From: Ruminococcaceae bacterium UBA1227
Lineage (GTDB): Bacteria > Bacillota > Clostridia > Oscillospirales > Acutalibacteraceae
DNA length: 51,920 bases
Reading direction: 5' to 3'
Assembly (NCBI GenBank): GCA_002309175.1
Contig: DBWX01000012.1
Coordinates: 1 to 51,920 of the forward strand
Shown here: piece by piece, positions 1 to 7,916 of the stretch
How positions within the stretch are numbered: the first letter of the stretch is position 1
Layout: each line of letters opens with the position of its first letter
Made by a program: the position numbers and the translations under genes
The notes under the pieces: generated by a model
Told to the model about the DNA's origin: nothing
The model's input: the letters and a program-made list of their open reading frames with translations, nothing else
The model's database searches: none

Positions 1-2924
1 TAACCGATATCGTAGGCCCAGCCGTCTCCGCCGAAGATCCAGATGGACTTCTTCTGGAGATACTGCTTCTTCTCGAGGATCTCTTTTGCGAGAGGTCCGT
101 TGCAGCTCTCGAGAGCAGCGATGTAGTTTGCGGTAGCCTCTTTATTTGCCTCGCCGTCATACATGGTGTCGAGCCATGCCTGAGCGGCTTCCTTTACGCC
201 TTCCTTGTCGCACTTCTCGATGACTTCTCTTGTCTTTGCGGCGAGAGACTCACGGATTGCGTTTTGGCCGAGGAACATACCATAGCCGTGCTCGGCGTTA
301 TCCTCGAAGAGGGAGTTGGCCCATGCCGGACCGTGACCCTTGGCGTTTACGGTATAAGGTGATGTGCCTGCAGGGCCGCCCCAGATTGATGAACAGCCTG
401 TAGCATTGGAGATGTACATGCGGTCACCGAAGAGCTGGGTTACGAGACGTGCATAAGCTGTCTCTGCGCAGCCTGCGCATGAGCCTGAGAACTCAAGGAG
501 CGGCTTTCTGTACTGTGAGGAGATGACTGAGAGCTTGCTTGTTGTCTCGGGCTTCTCAGTTACGTTTGCTACACAGTAGTCGAAAGCGGCCTGCTGCTCG
601 TCCTGTGACTCACGGGATACCATCTTGAGTGACTCTGTCGGGCAGACGCCTACGCAGACGCCGCATCCCATACAGTCAAGCGGGGAGATGGCAAGGGTGA
701 ATGTATACTCTGTGCCGACAACGGGCTTCTCGGCGAACTTTGTGACTGCCGGAGCCTTTGCCTTCTCGTCAGCATCGAGAGCGAAAGGTCTGATTGTAGC
801 GTGAGGGCAGACATATGCGCACTTGTTACACTTGACGCAGGTCTCGTTGTTCCACTCGGGAACCATGACTGCGACACCGCGCTTCTCATATGCGGATGCG
901 CCCTGTTCGAACTGACCGTCAGCATGGGACTCGAATGCGGATGCGGGAATCTTGTAGCCGTCCATATGACCGACGGGTTCCATAATCTCGCTTACCTGCT
1001 TTACGAGTGCGTCCGGACCGGTGAGGGCCGCGGCCTTCGTGTCGTCCGTTGCGTTTGCCCACTCGGCGGGTACTTCGATCTTCTTGTACGCGGTTACACC
1101 TGCGTCAATGGCGTCGTGGTTGCACTTTACAACCTCGGGGCCCTTCTTTGAGTACGACTTCGTGGCCGCGTCCTTCATGTGTTCAACGGCCTCTTCTATC
1201 GGCATGATGTTTGCAAGCGCGAAGAAGGCAGCCTGAAGGATTGTGTTCGTGCGCTTGCCCATGCCGACCTTGATTGCGAGGTCGATGGCGTTAACCGTGT
1301 AAAGCTGTACGTTGTTCTTTGCGATGTACTGCTTTGTCTTTGCGTCGAGTTTCTCGGCGAGCTCGGCCTCATCCCACTGGCAGTTGATGAGGAATACTCC
1401 GCCCGGCTTTACATCGTCAACGATGCGGTAAGCCTTCTCGATGTATGAGGGGTTGTGGCAGGCTACGAAGTCCGCCTTGTTTACATAGTACGAGCTCTTG
1501 ATCTTGTTATCACCGAAACGGAGGTGGGAAATGGTGATACCGCCCGTCTTCTTTGAGTCATACTGGAAGTATGCCTGTACGTTCTTGTCGGTGTAGTCAC
1601 CGATGATCTTGATGGAGTTTTTATTGGCACCGACAGTACCGTCGCCGCCGAGACCCCAGAACTTGCACTCGATTGTGCCTTCGGCTGCCGTGATCGGAGC
1701 GGGCTTCTCCTCGAGTGAAAGATATGTGATGTCATCGTTGATGCCGATTGTGAAGTGCTTCTTGGGCTCAGCCTTGGAGAGTTCTTCATAAACAGCGAAT
1801 ACGGATGACGGAGGTGTGTCCTTCGAACCGAGACCGTAGCGGCCGCCGATTACCTCGATTTCTGTCATGCCTTTTGCCTGGAGGGCGGCTACGACGTCGA
1901 GGAAGAGGGGCTCACCTATGGAACCGGGCTCCTTTGTTCTGTCGAGGACGGCGATTCTCTTAACCGTCTTCGGAAGAGCTTCGACAAACTTGTCGACAGC
2001 GAAAGGTCTGTAGAGACGGACCTTGAGGAGGCCGACCTTCTGACCGTTTGCATTGAGGTAATCTATGACTTCTTCAGTTACGTCGTTGATTGAACCCATG
2101 GCAACGATGATGTTCTCGGCATCTTCAGCACCGTAGTAGTTGAAGAGCTTGTAGTTTGTGCCGAGTTTGGCATTGACCTTGTCCATATACTTCTCAACGA
2201 TTGCGGGGACTGCATCGTAGTACTTGTTGCAGGCCTCTCTGTGCTGGAAGAAGATATCGTCGTTTTCATGAGAGCCGCGCATTGACGGGTTCTCGGGGTT
2301 GAGAGCGTGATTGCGGAACGCAGCGACTGCGTCCATGTTGCACATCTCTTTGAGATCCTCATAGTCCCAGATTTCGATGTTCTGGATTTCATGGGATGTT
2401 CTGAAACCGTCGAAGAAGTTGATGAACGGTACACGGCCTTCGATTGCCGCAAGGTGGGCAACTGCACCGAGGTCCATTACTTCCTGGGGGTTCGTCTCGG
2501 CGAGCATTGCGAAACCTGTCTGACGGCAGGCGTAGACGTCTGAGTGGTCACCGAAGATATTGAGTGCGTGAGAAGCTACGCAGCGAGCCGAAACATGGAA
2601 AACGCTGGGGAGAAGCTCGCCGGCGATTTTGTACATGTTGGGAATCATGAGAAGGAGTCCCTGGGAAGCTGTGTAAGTTGTTGTGAGGGCACCGGCTGCA
2701 AGTGAGCCGTGTACTGTGCCTGCGGCACCTGCCTCGGACTGCATCTCGGCAACTCTGACAGTTGTGCCGAAGATGTTCTTTCTGCCCTGGGCTGACCACT
2801 GGTCAACGTAGTCTGCCATGGGGCTGGACGGTGTGATGGGATAAATACCCGCAACCTCAGTGAACGCATAGGATACGTGAGCGGCTGCGGTGTTACCATC
2901 CATGGTTTTCATTTCTCTTGCCAT
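1..2924 (-). CDS. nifJ: pyruvate:ferredoxin (flavodoxin) oxidoreductase, 3' end cut by window edge
   Basis: This enzyme oxidatively decarboxylates pyruvate to acetyl-CoA and CO2, reducing ferredoxin, in the cytoplasm of anaerobes. The minus-strand reading frame starts at the ATG at 2924 (MAREMKTMDGNTAAAH), behind a GGAGG at 2934-2938, and stays open to base 1. About 974 residues are visible; single-chain PFORs are usually about 1170-1190, so the C-terminal thiamine-diphosphate domain is incomplete. In order I read the N-terminal pyruvate-binding domain (YPITPSSPMADYVDQW), the transketolase-like middle, and a two-cluster ferredoxin domain (CVKCNKCAYVCPHA, then CMGCGVCVGVCP). The GSCAGCAETAYARL stretch follows, whose cysteines ligate the proximal [4Fe-4S] cluster. 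It is monocistronic on its 5' side with its own promoter and is divergent from gap. Identification is firm; flavodoxin as the acceptor is equally possible. Confidence 0.96.
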   Translation of the reverse strand, partial: MAREMKTMDGNTAAAHVSYAFTEVAGIYPITPSSPMADYVDQWSAQGRKNIFGTTVRVAEMQSEAGAAGTVHGSLAAGALTTTYTASQGLLLMIPNMYKIAGELLPSVFHVSARCVASHALNIFGDHSDVYACRQTGFAMLAETNPQEVMDLGAVAHLAAIEGRVPFINFFDGFRTSHEIQNIEIWDYEDLKEMCNMDAVAAFRNHALNPENPSMRGSHENDDIFFQHREACNKYYDAVPAIVEKYMDKVNAKLGTNYKLFNYYGAEDAENIIVAMGSINDVTEEVIDYLNANGQKVGLLKVRLYRPFAVDKFVEALPKTVKRIAVLDRTKEPGSIGEPLFLDVVAALQAKGMTEIEVIGGRYGLGSKDTPPSSVFAVYEELSKAEPKKHFTIGINDDITYLSLEEKPAPITAAEGTIECKFWGLGGDGTVGANKNSIKIIGDYTDKNVQAYFQYDSKKTGGITISHLRFGDNKIKSSYYVNKADFVACHNPSYIEKAYRIVDDVKPGGVFLINCQWDEAELAEKLDAKTKQYIAKNNVQLYTVNAIDLAIKVGMGKRTNTILQAAFFALANIMPIEEAVEHMKDAATKSYSKKGPEVVKCNHDAIDAGVTAYKKIEVPAEWANATDDTKAAALTGPDALVKQVSEIMEPVGHMDGYKIPASAFESHADGQFEQGASAYEKRGVAVMVPEWNNETCVKCNKCAYVCPHATIRPFALDADEKAKAPAVTKFAEKPVVGTEYTFTLAISPLDCMGCGVCVGVCPTESLKMVSRESQDEQQAAFDYCVANVTEKPETTSKLSVISSQYRKPLLEFSGSCAGCAETAYARLVTQLFGDRMYISNATGCSSIWGGPAGTSPYTVNAKGHGPAWANSLFEDNAEHGYGMFLGQNAIRESLAAKTREVIEKCDKEGVKEAAQAWLDTMYDGEANKEATANYIAALESCNGPLAKEILEKKQYLQKKSIWIFGGDGWAYDIG

Positions 2925-2970
2925 AATGATATGCCTCCGTTTACAAGATTGTTTATTTTTTAACAATAAT

Positions 2971-3000
2971 AGTATAGAAAATTACTGCTATAAAAGTCAA
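2971..3000 (-). promoter_or_regulatory. promoter of the PFOR gene
   Basis: On the minus strand, TTGACT (2995-3000) is followed after 18 bp by TATACT (2971-2976). This is a good sigma-A type promoter about 47 nt upstream of the PFOR start codon. Confidence 0.6.
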
Positions 3001-3115
3001 TAGATATTTTACCATAAATTGCGCTGTACCATCAAATAAATACACAAATTTTTACAGGTAAAATCGTACAAAATTATGCATGTTTTCTCTACATCGCCGA
3101 AGTTGGAAAAACAGA

Positions 3116-3144
3116 TTGACATTTTTTTATCAATCTATTATAGT
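3116..3144 (+). promoter_or_regulatory. promoter of gap
   Basis: TTGACA (3116-3121), a 17-bp spacer and TATAGT (3139-3144) give a near-perfect sigma-A promoter, leaving a leader of about 45 nt before the gap start. The strength fits a highly expressed glycolytic gene. The rest of the 2925-3194 gap is AT-rich and shows no further gene. Confidence 0.8.
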
Positions 3145-3194
3145 ATGTGTGTGGGAAACAATTATGATTATTTGAAAAAACAGGAGGAAACAAC

Positions 3195-4229
3195 ATGTCA
3201 GTTAAAGTTGCAATTAACGGTTTCGGCCGCATCGGTCGTCTTGCATTCCGCCAGATGTTCGCAGCAGAGGGTTATGAAGTAGTTGCCATCAACGATCTCA
3301 CAGACCCCAAGATGCTCGCTCACCTTCTTAAATACGATTCAGTACAGGGCCGCTACGCTCTCGCTGATAAGGTTGAAAACACAGACCACTCAATCATCGT
3401 TGACGGTACTGAGATTGAAATCTACAAAGAGGCAGATGCCAGCAAGCTCCCCTGGGGTGACCTCGGTGTCGATGTAGTTCTCGAGTGCACAGGTTTCTAC
3501 ACATCAAAAGAGAAGTCAATGGCTCATATCCGCGCAGGTGCGAAGAAGGTTGTTATCTCCGCTCCCGCAGGCAATGACCTCAAGACAATCGTTTACAACG
3601 TAAATCACAATACACTTACAAAGGAAGACCAGGTTATCTCAGCTGCTTCCTGTACCACAAACTGCCTCGCTCCCATGGCTAAGGCTCTCAATGACAGCCT
3701 TCCCGTAGTATGCGGTATCATGACAACAGTTCATGCTTACACAGGCGACCAGATGGTACTCGACGGTCCTCATAAGAAGGGTGACCTTCGCCGCGCAAGA
3801 GCCGCTGCCTGCAGCATCGTTCCCAACTCAACGGGCGCAGCAAAGGCTATCGGTCTTGTAATCCCTGAACTCAACGGCAAACTCATCGGTTCCGCACAGC
3901 GCGTTCCGGTTCCCACAGGTTCAACAACAATTCTCTGCGCAGTCTGCAAGGGCACGGCAGTAAACGTTGACCAGATCAACGAGATCATGAAGGCAGCTCA
4001 GACAGAGTCCTTCGGTTACACCGAGGAAGAACTTGTTTCCGCTGATATCGTAGGTACAACATATGGTGCTATCTTCGATGCCACTCAGACAATGGTTGAG
4101 CAGATTTCCGAGCACACCTGGGAAGTTCAGGTCGTTGCATGGTATGACAACGAGAACTCCTACACAAGCCAGATGGTACGTACAATCAAGTACTTCGCTG
4201 AGCTCGACAAGGATGAACTCGACGACTAA
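3195..4229 (+). CDS. gap: glyceraldehyde-3-phosphate dehydrogenase, type I
   Basis: Phosphorylating GAPDH converts glyceraldehyde-3-phosphate, NAD+ and phosphate to 1,3-bisphosphoglycerate in glycolysis. The 344 residues match the family length. The Rossmann motif NGFGRIGR lies at residues 8-15. Asp34, in the AINDL stretch, favours NAD over NADP. The catalytic cysteine is Cys153 in SAASCTTNCLAP, and the phosphate/substrate stretch (TGAAKAIG...) and the late WYDNENSY motif are present. The start is fixed by GGAGG about 8 nt upstream. A consensus promoter precedes the gene and a strong terminator follows, so it is a single-gene unit rather than part of a gap-pgk-tpi operon. Confidence 0.99.
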   Translation: MSVKVAINGFGRIGRLAFRQMFAAEGYEVVAINDLTDPKMLAHLLKYDSVQGRYALADKVENTDHSIIVDGTEIEIYKEADASKLPWGDLGVDVVLECTGFYTSKEKSMAHIRAGAKKVVISAPAGNDLKTIVYNVNHNTLTKEDQVISAASCTTNCLAPMAKALNDSLPVVCGIMTTVHAYTGDQMVLDGPHKKGDLRRARAAACSIVPNSTGAAKAIGLVIPELNGKLIGSAQRVPVPTGSTTILCAVCKGTAVNVDQINEIMKAAQTESFGYTEEELVSADIVGTTYGAIFDATQTMVEQISEHTWEVQVVAWYDNENSYTSQMVRTIKYFAELDKDELDD

Positions 4230-4240
4230 GACTTAAAAGT

Positions 4241-4272
4241 AAAGCCCCGCCGGATTGGCGGGGCTTTGTTTT
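4241..4272. terminator. bidirectional terminator between gap and the carboxypeptidase gene
   Basis: A perfect 11-bp stem, AAAGCCCCGCC/GGCGGGGCTTT with a 5-nt loop, is followed by a T-rich run on the plus side and has an A-run on the other side. It can therefore stop transcription of both converging genes. The carboxypeptidase stop codon begins at 4271. Confidence 0.9.
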
Positions 4273-5695
4273 ATCTGTTTTTCTTGTCGTTGAACTCTGT
4301 CGAGCGGGAGTATTTCTTACGATAACCCGTTGTCGTACGTACGGGTCGGTGGCCGCCCTTTATGACCTTGTACTTCTTTTTCCTGATGTTCTTGTTGTAG
4401 TAGCGGAGCAGGATGATGAGAAGTATGATGACGGCTATGCCGATGTATACGAAACGCATGATCTTGCTCGTCAGGAAAGTCTTGATTCCGTACTTTATTG
4501 TGGCGAAGAGGCTGCGCTCGACGTCCTCACCGGCGACAAGGTCGACGGTTTCGATGACATCGCCGGCGTAGCGTATCTCAGCCTGGCCGAGTACGGTTCC
4601 GGCCTTGACCGGCGCCTTGAGGTCGGCCTTGACCGAGCCGGGGACCGTCTTTATCTCGAGCTGAGATGCATCGACGTTCGCCGGCATGAGCGCCGAGACG
4701 TCATTTGCGGGGACGAGTCGTATGTGGTCGGTCTTCTTTGCCAGGGCAATGTCGACCACATCCACGACGTCCGTGGTCGAGGCGATGGTCTTGAGCTTTA
4801 TGTTGCTGAAGACCCATTCATAGGCCATCTTTGTCTCTTTGAAGGCGAAGTTTATGTTGACCTTTGATTCCTCAGTGAGCGGCCTGTTGGGCGCGTTCAT
4901 GATAATACAGAGATAGGTGTAGCCGTTCTTTGTCGCATAGGATGCGAGGCAGTAGCCCGCAGCCGTTGTGGAACCTGTCTTTATGCCCTTACAGGGCTCG
5001 TAATAGAAGGAACTGTTGATGTTTAAAAGGTTGTTTGTGTTTGTGTACTTCGTTTCCTTGCGCTTGTTGGTCGCCTCGATGGTGTACTCGGGCTGAGCGA
5101 CTATTTCGCGGAAGGTGTCGTTTTGCAGTGCATACTTTATGATTACGGCGAGGTCCTCCGCGGTGGAGTAATGACCTTCCGCGTCAAGGCCGTGCGGGTT
5201 GACGAAATGTGTGTTCTCGCAGCCCAGGCGCTCTGCCAGCTCGTTCATCTTGGCGACAAAGGCGCTCACATCGCCTCCGCCGAAGTGTTCGGCGAGTATA
5301 CATGCGGCCTCGTTCGCGCTTCGGACCATCATGAGGTTTAAAAGCTGGCGAACGGTTAAAATTTCGCCCACCTTTGTGCCGGCGGTTGAACTGTTGGTGC
5401 CTTTGAGCATGGCGAGGGCAGAAGCGGAGGCCGCGACCTCCTCCTCCAGGTCCTTGCAGTTTTCAAGCACTACCAGACAGGTTATTATCTTCGTCAGTGA
5501 GGCTATGGGAGCCCGTTTTGTTGAGTTTTTATTGAAGATGACGGAGTTCTGATCGAGGTTCTCCATATAGACTATCTCGGCTTCAAAGTCGAGCTCGCTG
5601 TTGTAGGCCGCGGAGGCCGGAATGGCGAAAACGGTCGGGAGGAGGAAGGCCAGAATTAACATAATTGTGACAAAAAATGTCAATCGTCGCTTCAT
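4271..5695 (-). CDS. D-alanyl-D-alanine carboxypeptidase (DacF/PBP5 type)
   Basis: A serine peptidase that trims the terminal D-alanine from peptidoglycan stem peptides at the outer face of the membrane. I place the start at ATG 5695 (MKRRLTFFVTIMLILAFLLP) rather than at an upstream extension, because AAGGTGG lies 8 nt before it and a Sec signal peptide with an ASA-A cleavage site (near residue 29) begins there. That gives 474 aa. The penicillin-binding motifs are intact: SLTK at 66-69 (nucleophile Ser66), SAN at 126-128, and KTG in GIKTGSTTAAGY near 240. A PBP5-type C-terminal beta domain follows. A last transmembrane segment with a short basic tail (RYYNKNIRKKKY) replaces the amphipathic helix of E. 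coli PBP5. The gene stands alone, divergent from the phosphoesterase operon. Confidence 0.95.
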   Translation of the reverse strand: MKRRLTFFVTIMLILAFLLPTVFAIPASAAYNSELDFEAEIVYMENLDQNSVIFNKNSTKRAPIASLTKIITCLVVLENCKDLEEEVAASASALAMLKGTNSSTAGTKVGEILTVRQLLNLMMVRSANEAACILAEHFGGGDVSAFVAKMNELAERLGCENTHFVNPHGLDAEGHYSTAEDLAVIIKYALQNDTFREIVAQPEYTIEATNKRKETKYTNTNNLLNINSSFYYEPCKGIKTGSTTAAGYCLASYATKNGYTYLCIIMNAPNRPLTEESKVNINFAFKETKMAYEWVFSNIKLKTIASTTDVVDVVDIALAKKTDHIRLVPANDVSALMPANVDASQLEIKTVPGSVKADLKAPVKAGTVLGQAEIRYAGDVIETVDLVAGEDVERSLFATIKYGIKTFLTSKIMRFVYIGIAVIILLIILLRYYNKNIRKKKYKVIKGGHRPVRTTTGYRKKYSRSTEFNDKKNR

Positions 5696-5792
5696 AATAA
5701 AATCCACCTTGAGAATGTTCATACTTTGTTGTAAGATTATATGTACTATAGTATAACAACTATTCCTTTGAAAATAAAGAGGAAGTGAAAAT

Positions 5793-6482
5793 TTGGTATT
5801 TGTTACAGGCGATGTCCACGGCGATTTCGGCCGCTTCAGCTCCGGTCCCGCCCGAAAGCTCCAGAAGGGTGACACACTCATAGTCTGCGGAGACTTCGGT
5901 TTTATCTGGGACGGTGACAAAGAGGAGCAGAAAATCCTGAAAAAGCTCGGCGAAAAGAAATTCAATATCTGCTTTATCGACGGCACACATGAGAACTTCA
6001 AGATACTCAACTCCATGGAAGTCTCTGAGTGGAACGGCGGCAAGGTACACTATCTGGGCGGTAATCTCTACCACCTCATGCGCGGTCAGGTCTTCACCAT
6101 TGAGGGCAAGACCTTCTTCACCATGGGCGGAGGTGAGAGCCCGGACATAGACCTGCGTATTTCCAACAACACCTGGTTCAAGGAAGAGGCACCCAGCCAG
6201 CAGGAACTTCTCGAAGGCGCCGAGAACATAGAGAAACACAACAACCGAGTGGACTACATCATCACGCACGAGCCCTCGGCCATGGTCAAGGACTTCCTTC
6301 AGCTTAAGACACTTAACAAGAACAGGCTTTCCATACTCAACACCTATCTTGAGGAACTTGGAAACTCCTGCGAATATGACAAGTGGTATTTCGGCAGCAT
6401 GCATCTCGACAAGCATGTATCTGCATCTCAGATAGCCGTGTTCAATAAAATACTGGAAGTCGAGTCCGGAAAGAGTATCTGA
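5793..6482 (+). CDS. calcineurin-like metallophosphoesterase
   Basis: A cytoplasmic metal-dependent phosphoesterase of 229 aa with unknown substrate. The family motifs appear in order: GDVHG (residues 6-10), GDFGFIWDGD, the GTHEN motif in place of GNHE, and ITHEP, so two-metal chemistry should be intact. The start is a TTG at 5793 with AGAGGAAG about 8 nt upstream; no in-frame ATG lies near the first motif. The stop overlaps the next gene's ATG as TGATG, so the two are probably translationally coupled. A tract with TATAGT at 5747-5752 may be the -10, but no good -35 is visible. Confidence 0.85.
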   Translation: MVFVTGDVHGDFGRFSSGPARKLQKGDTLIVCGDFGFIWDGDKEEQKILKKLGEKKFNICFIDGTHENFKILNSMEVSEWNGGKVHYLGGNLYHLMRGQVFTIEGKTFFTMGGGESPDIDLRISNNTWFKEEAPSQQELLEGAENIEKHNNRVDYIITHEPSAMVKDFLQLKTLNKNRLSILNTYLEELGNSCEYDKWYFGSMHLDKHVSASQIAVFNKILEVESGKSI

Positions 6483-7609
6483 TGAGTACAAAAGGTTTTG
6501 ATAAAAAGCAGATTCCCATAGCCATAGGTTCGGTATTTGTCGTTTTCGCCATAATGATCTGCATCATCGTATTCGGAAAGACAACAGGTAAGACCGATCC
6601 GGAGACTACAACAAACAATTACAAGGAGCCGGAGACATCGCAGACGACGAAGGCCACAACGACCGAGTACACGAGGGCGACAACCCAGCCGCAGGAGTAC
6701 AAGAACACGGGAGCCATAATTGTACAGGGCGACCGTGCGATGGAGATTTTCGGCCTTAACACCAACGGTATGAAGCGCTATACCGGATACATCTGCTCCT
6801 TTGCGGAGAAGGTTCCCGACATAAATGTCTATATGCTTATTGCTCCTACGTCCATAGAGTTCTACGGACCCGAGGAGTACCACACGGGCAAGCGTTCCGA
6901 GAAGGCAGGCATTGACGCCGCCTACGAGGCTATTACTGCCAAGAACGTCAAGGGCGTCAATGCGTATAAGGAACTCGAGCGCTATGTCGACGAGGAGTTC
7001 GTCTACTTCAGGACGGACCACCACTGGACGGCACGCGGAGCGTACCATGCCTATGTCGCATTCTCGAAGGTCGCGGGCTTCAAGCCGACAAAGCTTGAGG
7101 ACCACAAGTCCGGTCAGTTTGACACCTTTGTCGGCACCCTTTACGCGTGGTCCGGCGCCTCGATTTTAAAGGAGAAACCCGACTATCTCGAGTACTTCTA
7201 TCCCTTGAGTGAAACCACCGCAGTCAGGTATCCGAACGGCTACATCAAAGATGAAGAAGCCATACCGATGAAGGTCATAAACGAGAACCCCGCGGTCGGC
7301 AAGTACACCTGCTTCATAGAGGGCGACAACCCCGTAACGAAGATAGTCACAAACGCAAATTCCGGCAGAAAGATCGTCATGATAAAAGAGTCCTACGGCA
7401 ACTCGTTCGCGCCCTGGCTCTGCGACAATTTCGACGAGGTCTGGGTAATTGATCCGCGCAAGGTCAACGTCGGAGCAAACGAGCTTGATCTCAAGACTTT
7501 CTGCAACCAGTACGGTATTACCGATGTATTGTTCTTAAACTACATCTTCGCCTGCACAAACGACCAGTCATATATTCCGGAGTTTAACAAACTCCTCGGA
7601 AATTACTAA
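6482..7609 (+). CDS. membrane-anchored DHHW-family (AlgX/AlgJ-like SGNH) protein
   Basis: 375 aa. An N-terminal transmembrane anchor (IAIGSVFVVFAIMICIIVFG, residues ~13-32) is followed by a Thr-rich linker (about 35-75) and an extracellular domain with RTDHHWTARGA near residue 178. The DHHW motif is the signature of proteins related to alginate O-acetylation factors AlgJ/AlgX, which use an Asp-His-Ser centre. The late stretch IKESYGNSFAPWL resembles the Ser-containing block of that fold. The family usually sits beside an MBOAT acyltransferase; none is visible here. Its ATG overlaps the TGA of the phosphoesterase gene by one base. A role in acylating or binding a surface polymer is inference; the catalytic residues look retained. 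Confidence 0.75.
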   Translation: MSTKGFDKKQIPIAIGSVFVVFAIMICIIVFGKTTGKTDPETTTNNYKEPETSQTTKATTTEYTRATTQPQEYKNTGAIIVQGDRAMEIFGLNTNGMKRYTGYICSFAEKVPDINVYMLIAPTSIEFYGPEEYHTGKRSEKAGIDAAYEAITAKNVKGVNAYKELERYVDEEFVYFRTDHHWTARGAYHAYVAFSKVAGFKPTKLEDHKSGQFDTFVGTLYAWSGASILKEKPDYLEYFYPLSETTAVRYPNGYIKDEEAIPMKVINENPAVGKYTCFIEGDNPVTKIVTNANSGRKIVMIKESYGNSFAPWLCDNFDEVWVIDPRKVNVGANELDLKTFCNQYGITDVLFLNYIFACTNDQSYIPEFNKLLGNY

Positions 7610-7622
7610 GGAGGTAGAAATC

Positions 7623-7877
7623 ATGGAAGAATTCAGATATGACACACAGCTTCTCATAGACGGTGACGACCTTGATGAGGATGAGGTTCATGACTATTTC
7701 ATGGCCAATTTCAAAGGTGACTGCCTGCTTGCGGTAGGCGGTGACGGCGACCCCATCAAAATCCATTTCCACACAAACGAGCCCTGGAAGGTTCTCGAGT
7801 ATTGTTCGACAATCGGTGAAATATACGATATAGTCGTCGAGGACATGGACAGACAGTCCCGCGGACTCAAAGGCTGA
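7623..7877 (+). CDS. small stand-alone protein like the FakA (DAK-phosphatase) C-terminal segment
   Basis: 84 aa, a very acidic small cytoplasmic protein. The segment GDCLLAVGGDGDPIKIHFHTNEP, followed by KVLEYCSTIGEIYDIVVEDM, resembles a part of the C-terminal region of FakA, the ATP-binding subunit of fatty acid kinase, where a similar sequence (GDSLVVVGD...VKVHVHTN) occurs. The DAK2 kinase domain itself is absent, so this is a domain fragment rather than a kinase. GGAGG lies 9 nt upstream, only 13 nt after the DHHW gene, and a terminator follows, so it is the last gene of a three-gene operon. It has a clean start and stop and does not look like decay debris. Function unknown. Confidence 0.7.
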   Translation: MEEFRYDTQLLIDGDDLDEDEVHDYFMANFKGDCLLAVGGDGDPIKIHFHTNEPWKVLEYCSTIGEIYDIVVEDMDRQSRGLKG

Positions 7878-7885
7878 GAAAAAGC

Positions 7886-7916
7886 AAAGCCCTGCTCGGT
7901 TGAGCAGGGCTTTTTT
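7886..7916. terminator. bidirectional terminator between the FakA-like ORF and comM
   Basis: A 12-bp perfect stem AAAGCCCTGCTC/GAGCAGGGCTTT with loop GGTT is followed by six T on the plus side and preceded by an A-rich run, serving both converging genes. The comM stop codon (7916-7918) begins at the last T of the tract. Confidence 0.9.

Noticed and set aside
5760..7105. Two minus-strand frames (243 and 225 aa) opposite the phosphoesterase and DHHW genes
   Set aside because: The plus-strand genes have metallophosphoesterase and DHHW motifs and coupled starts; the minus frames have none.
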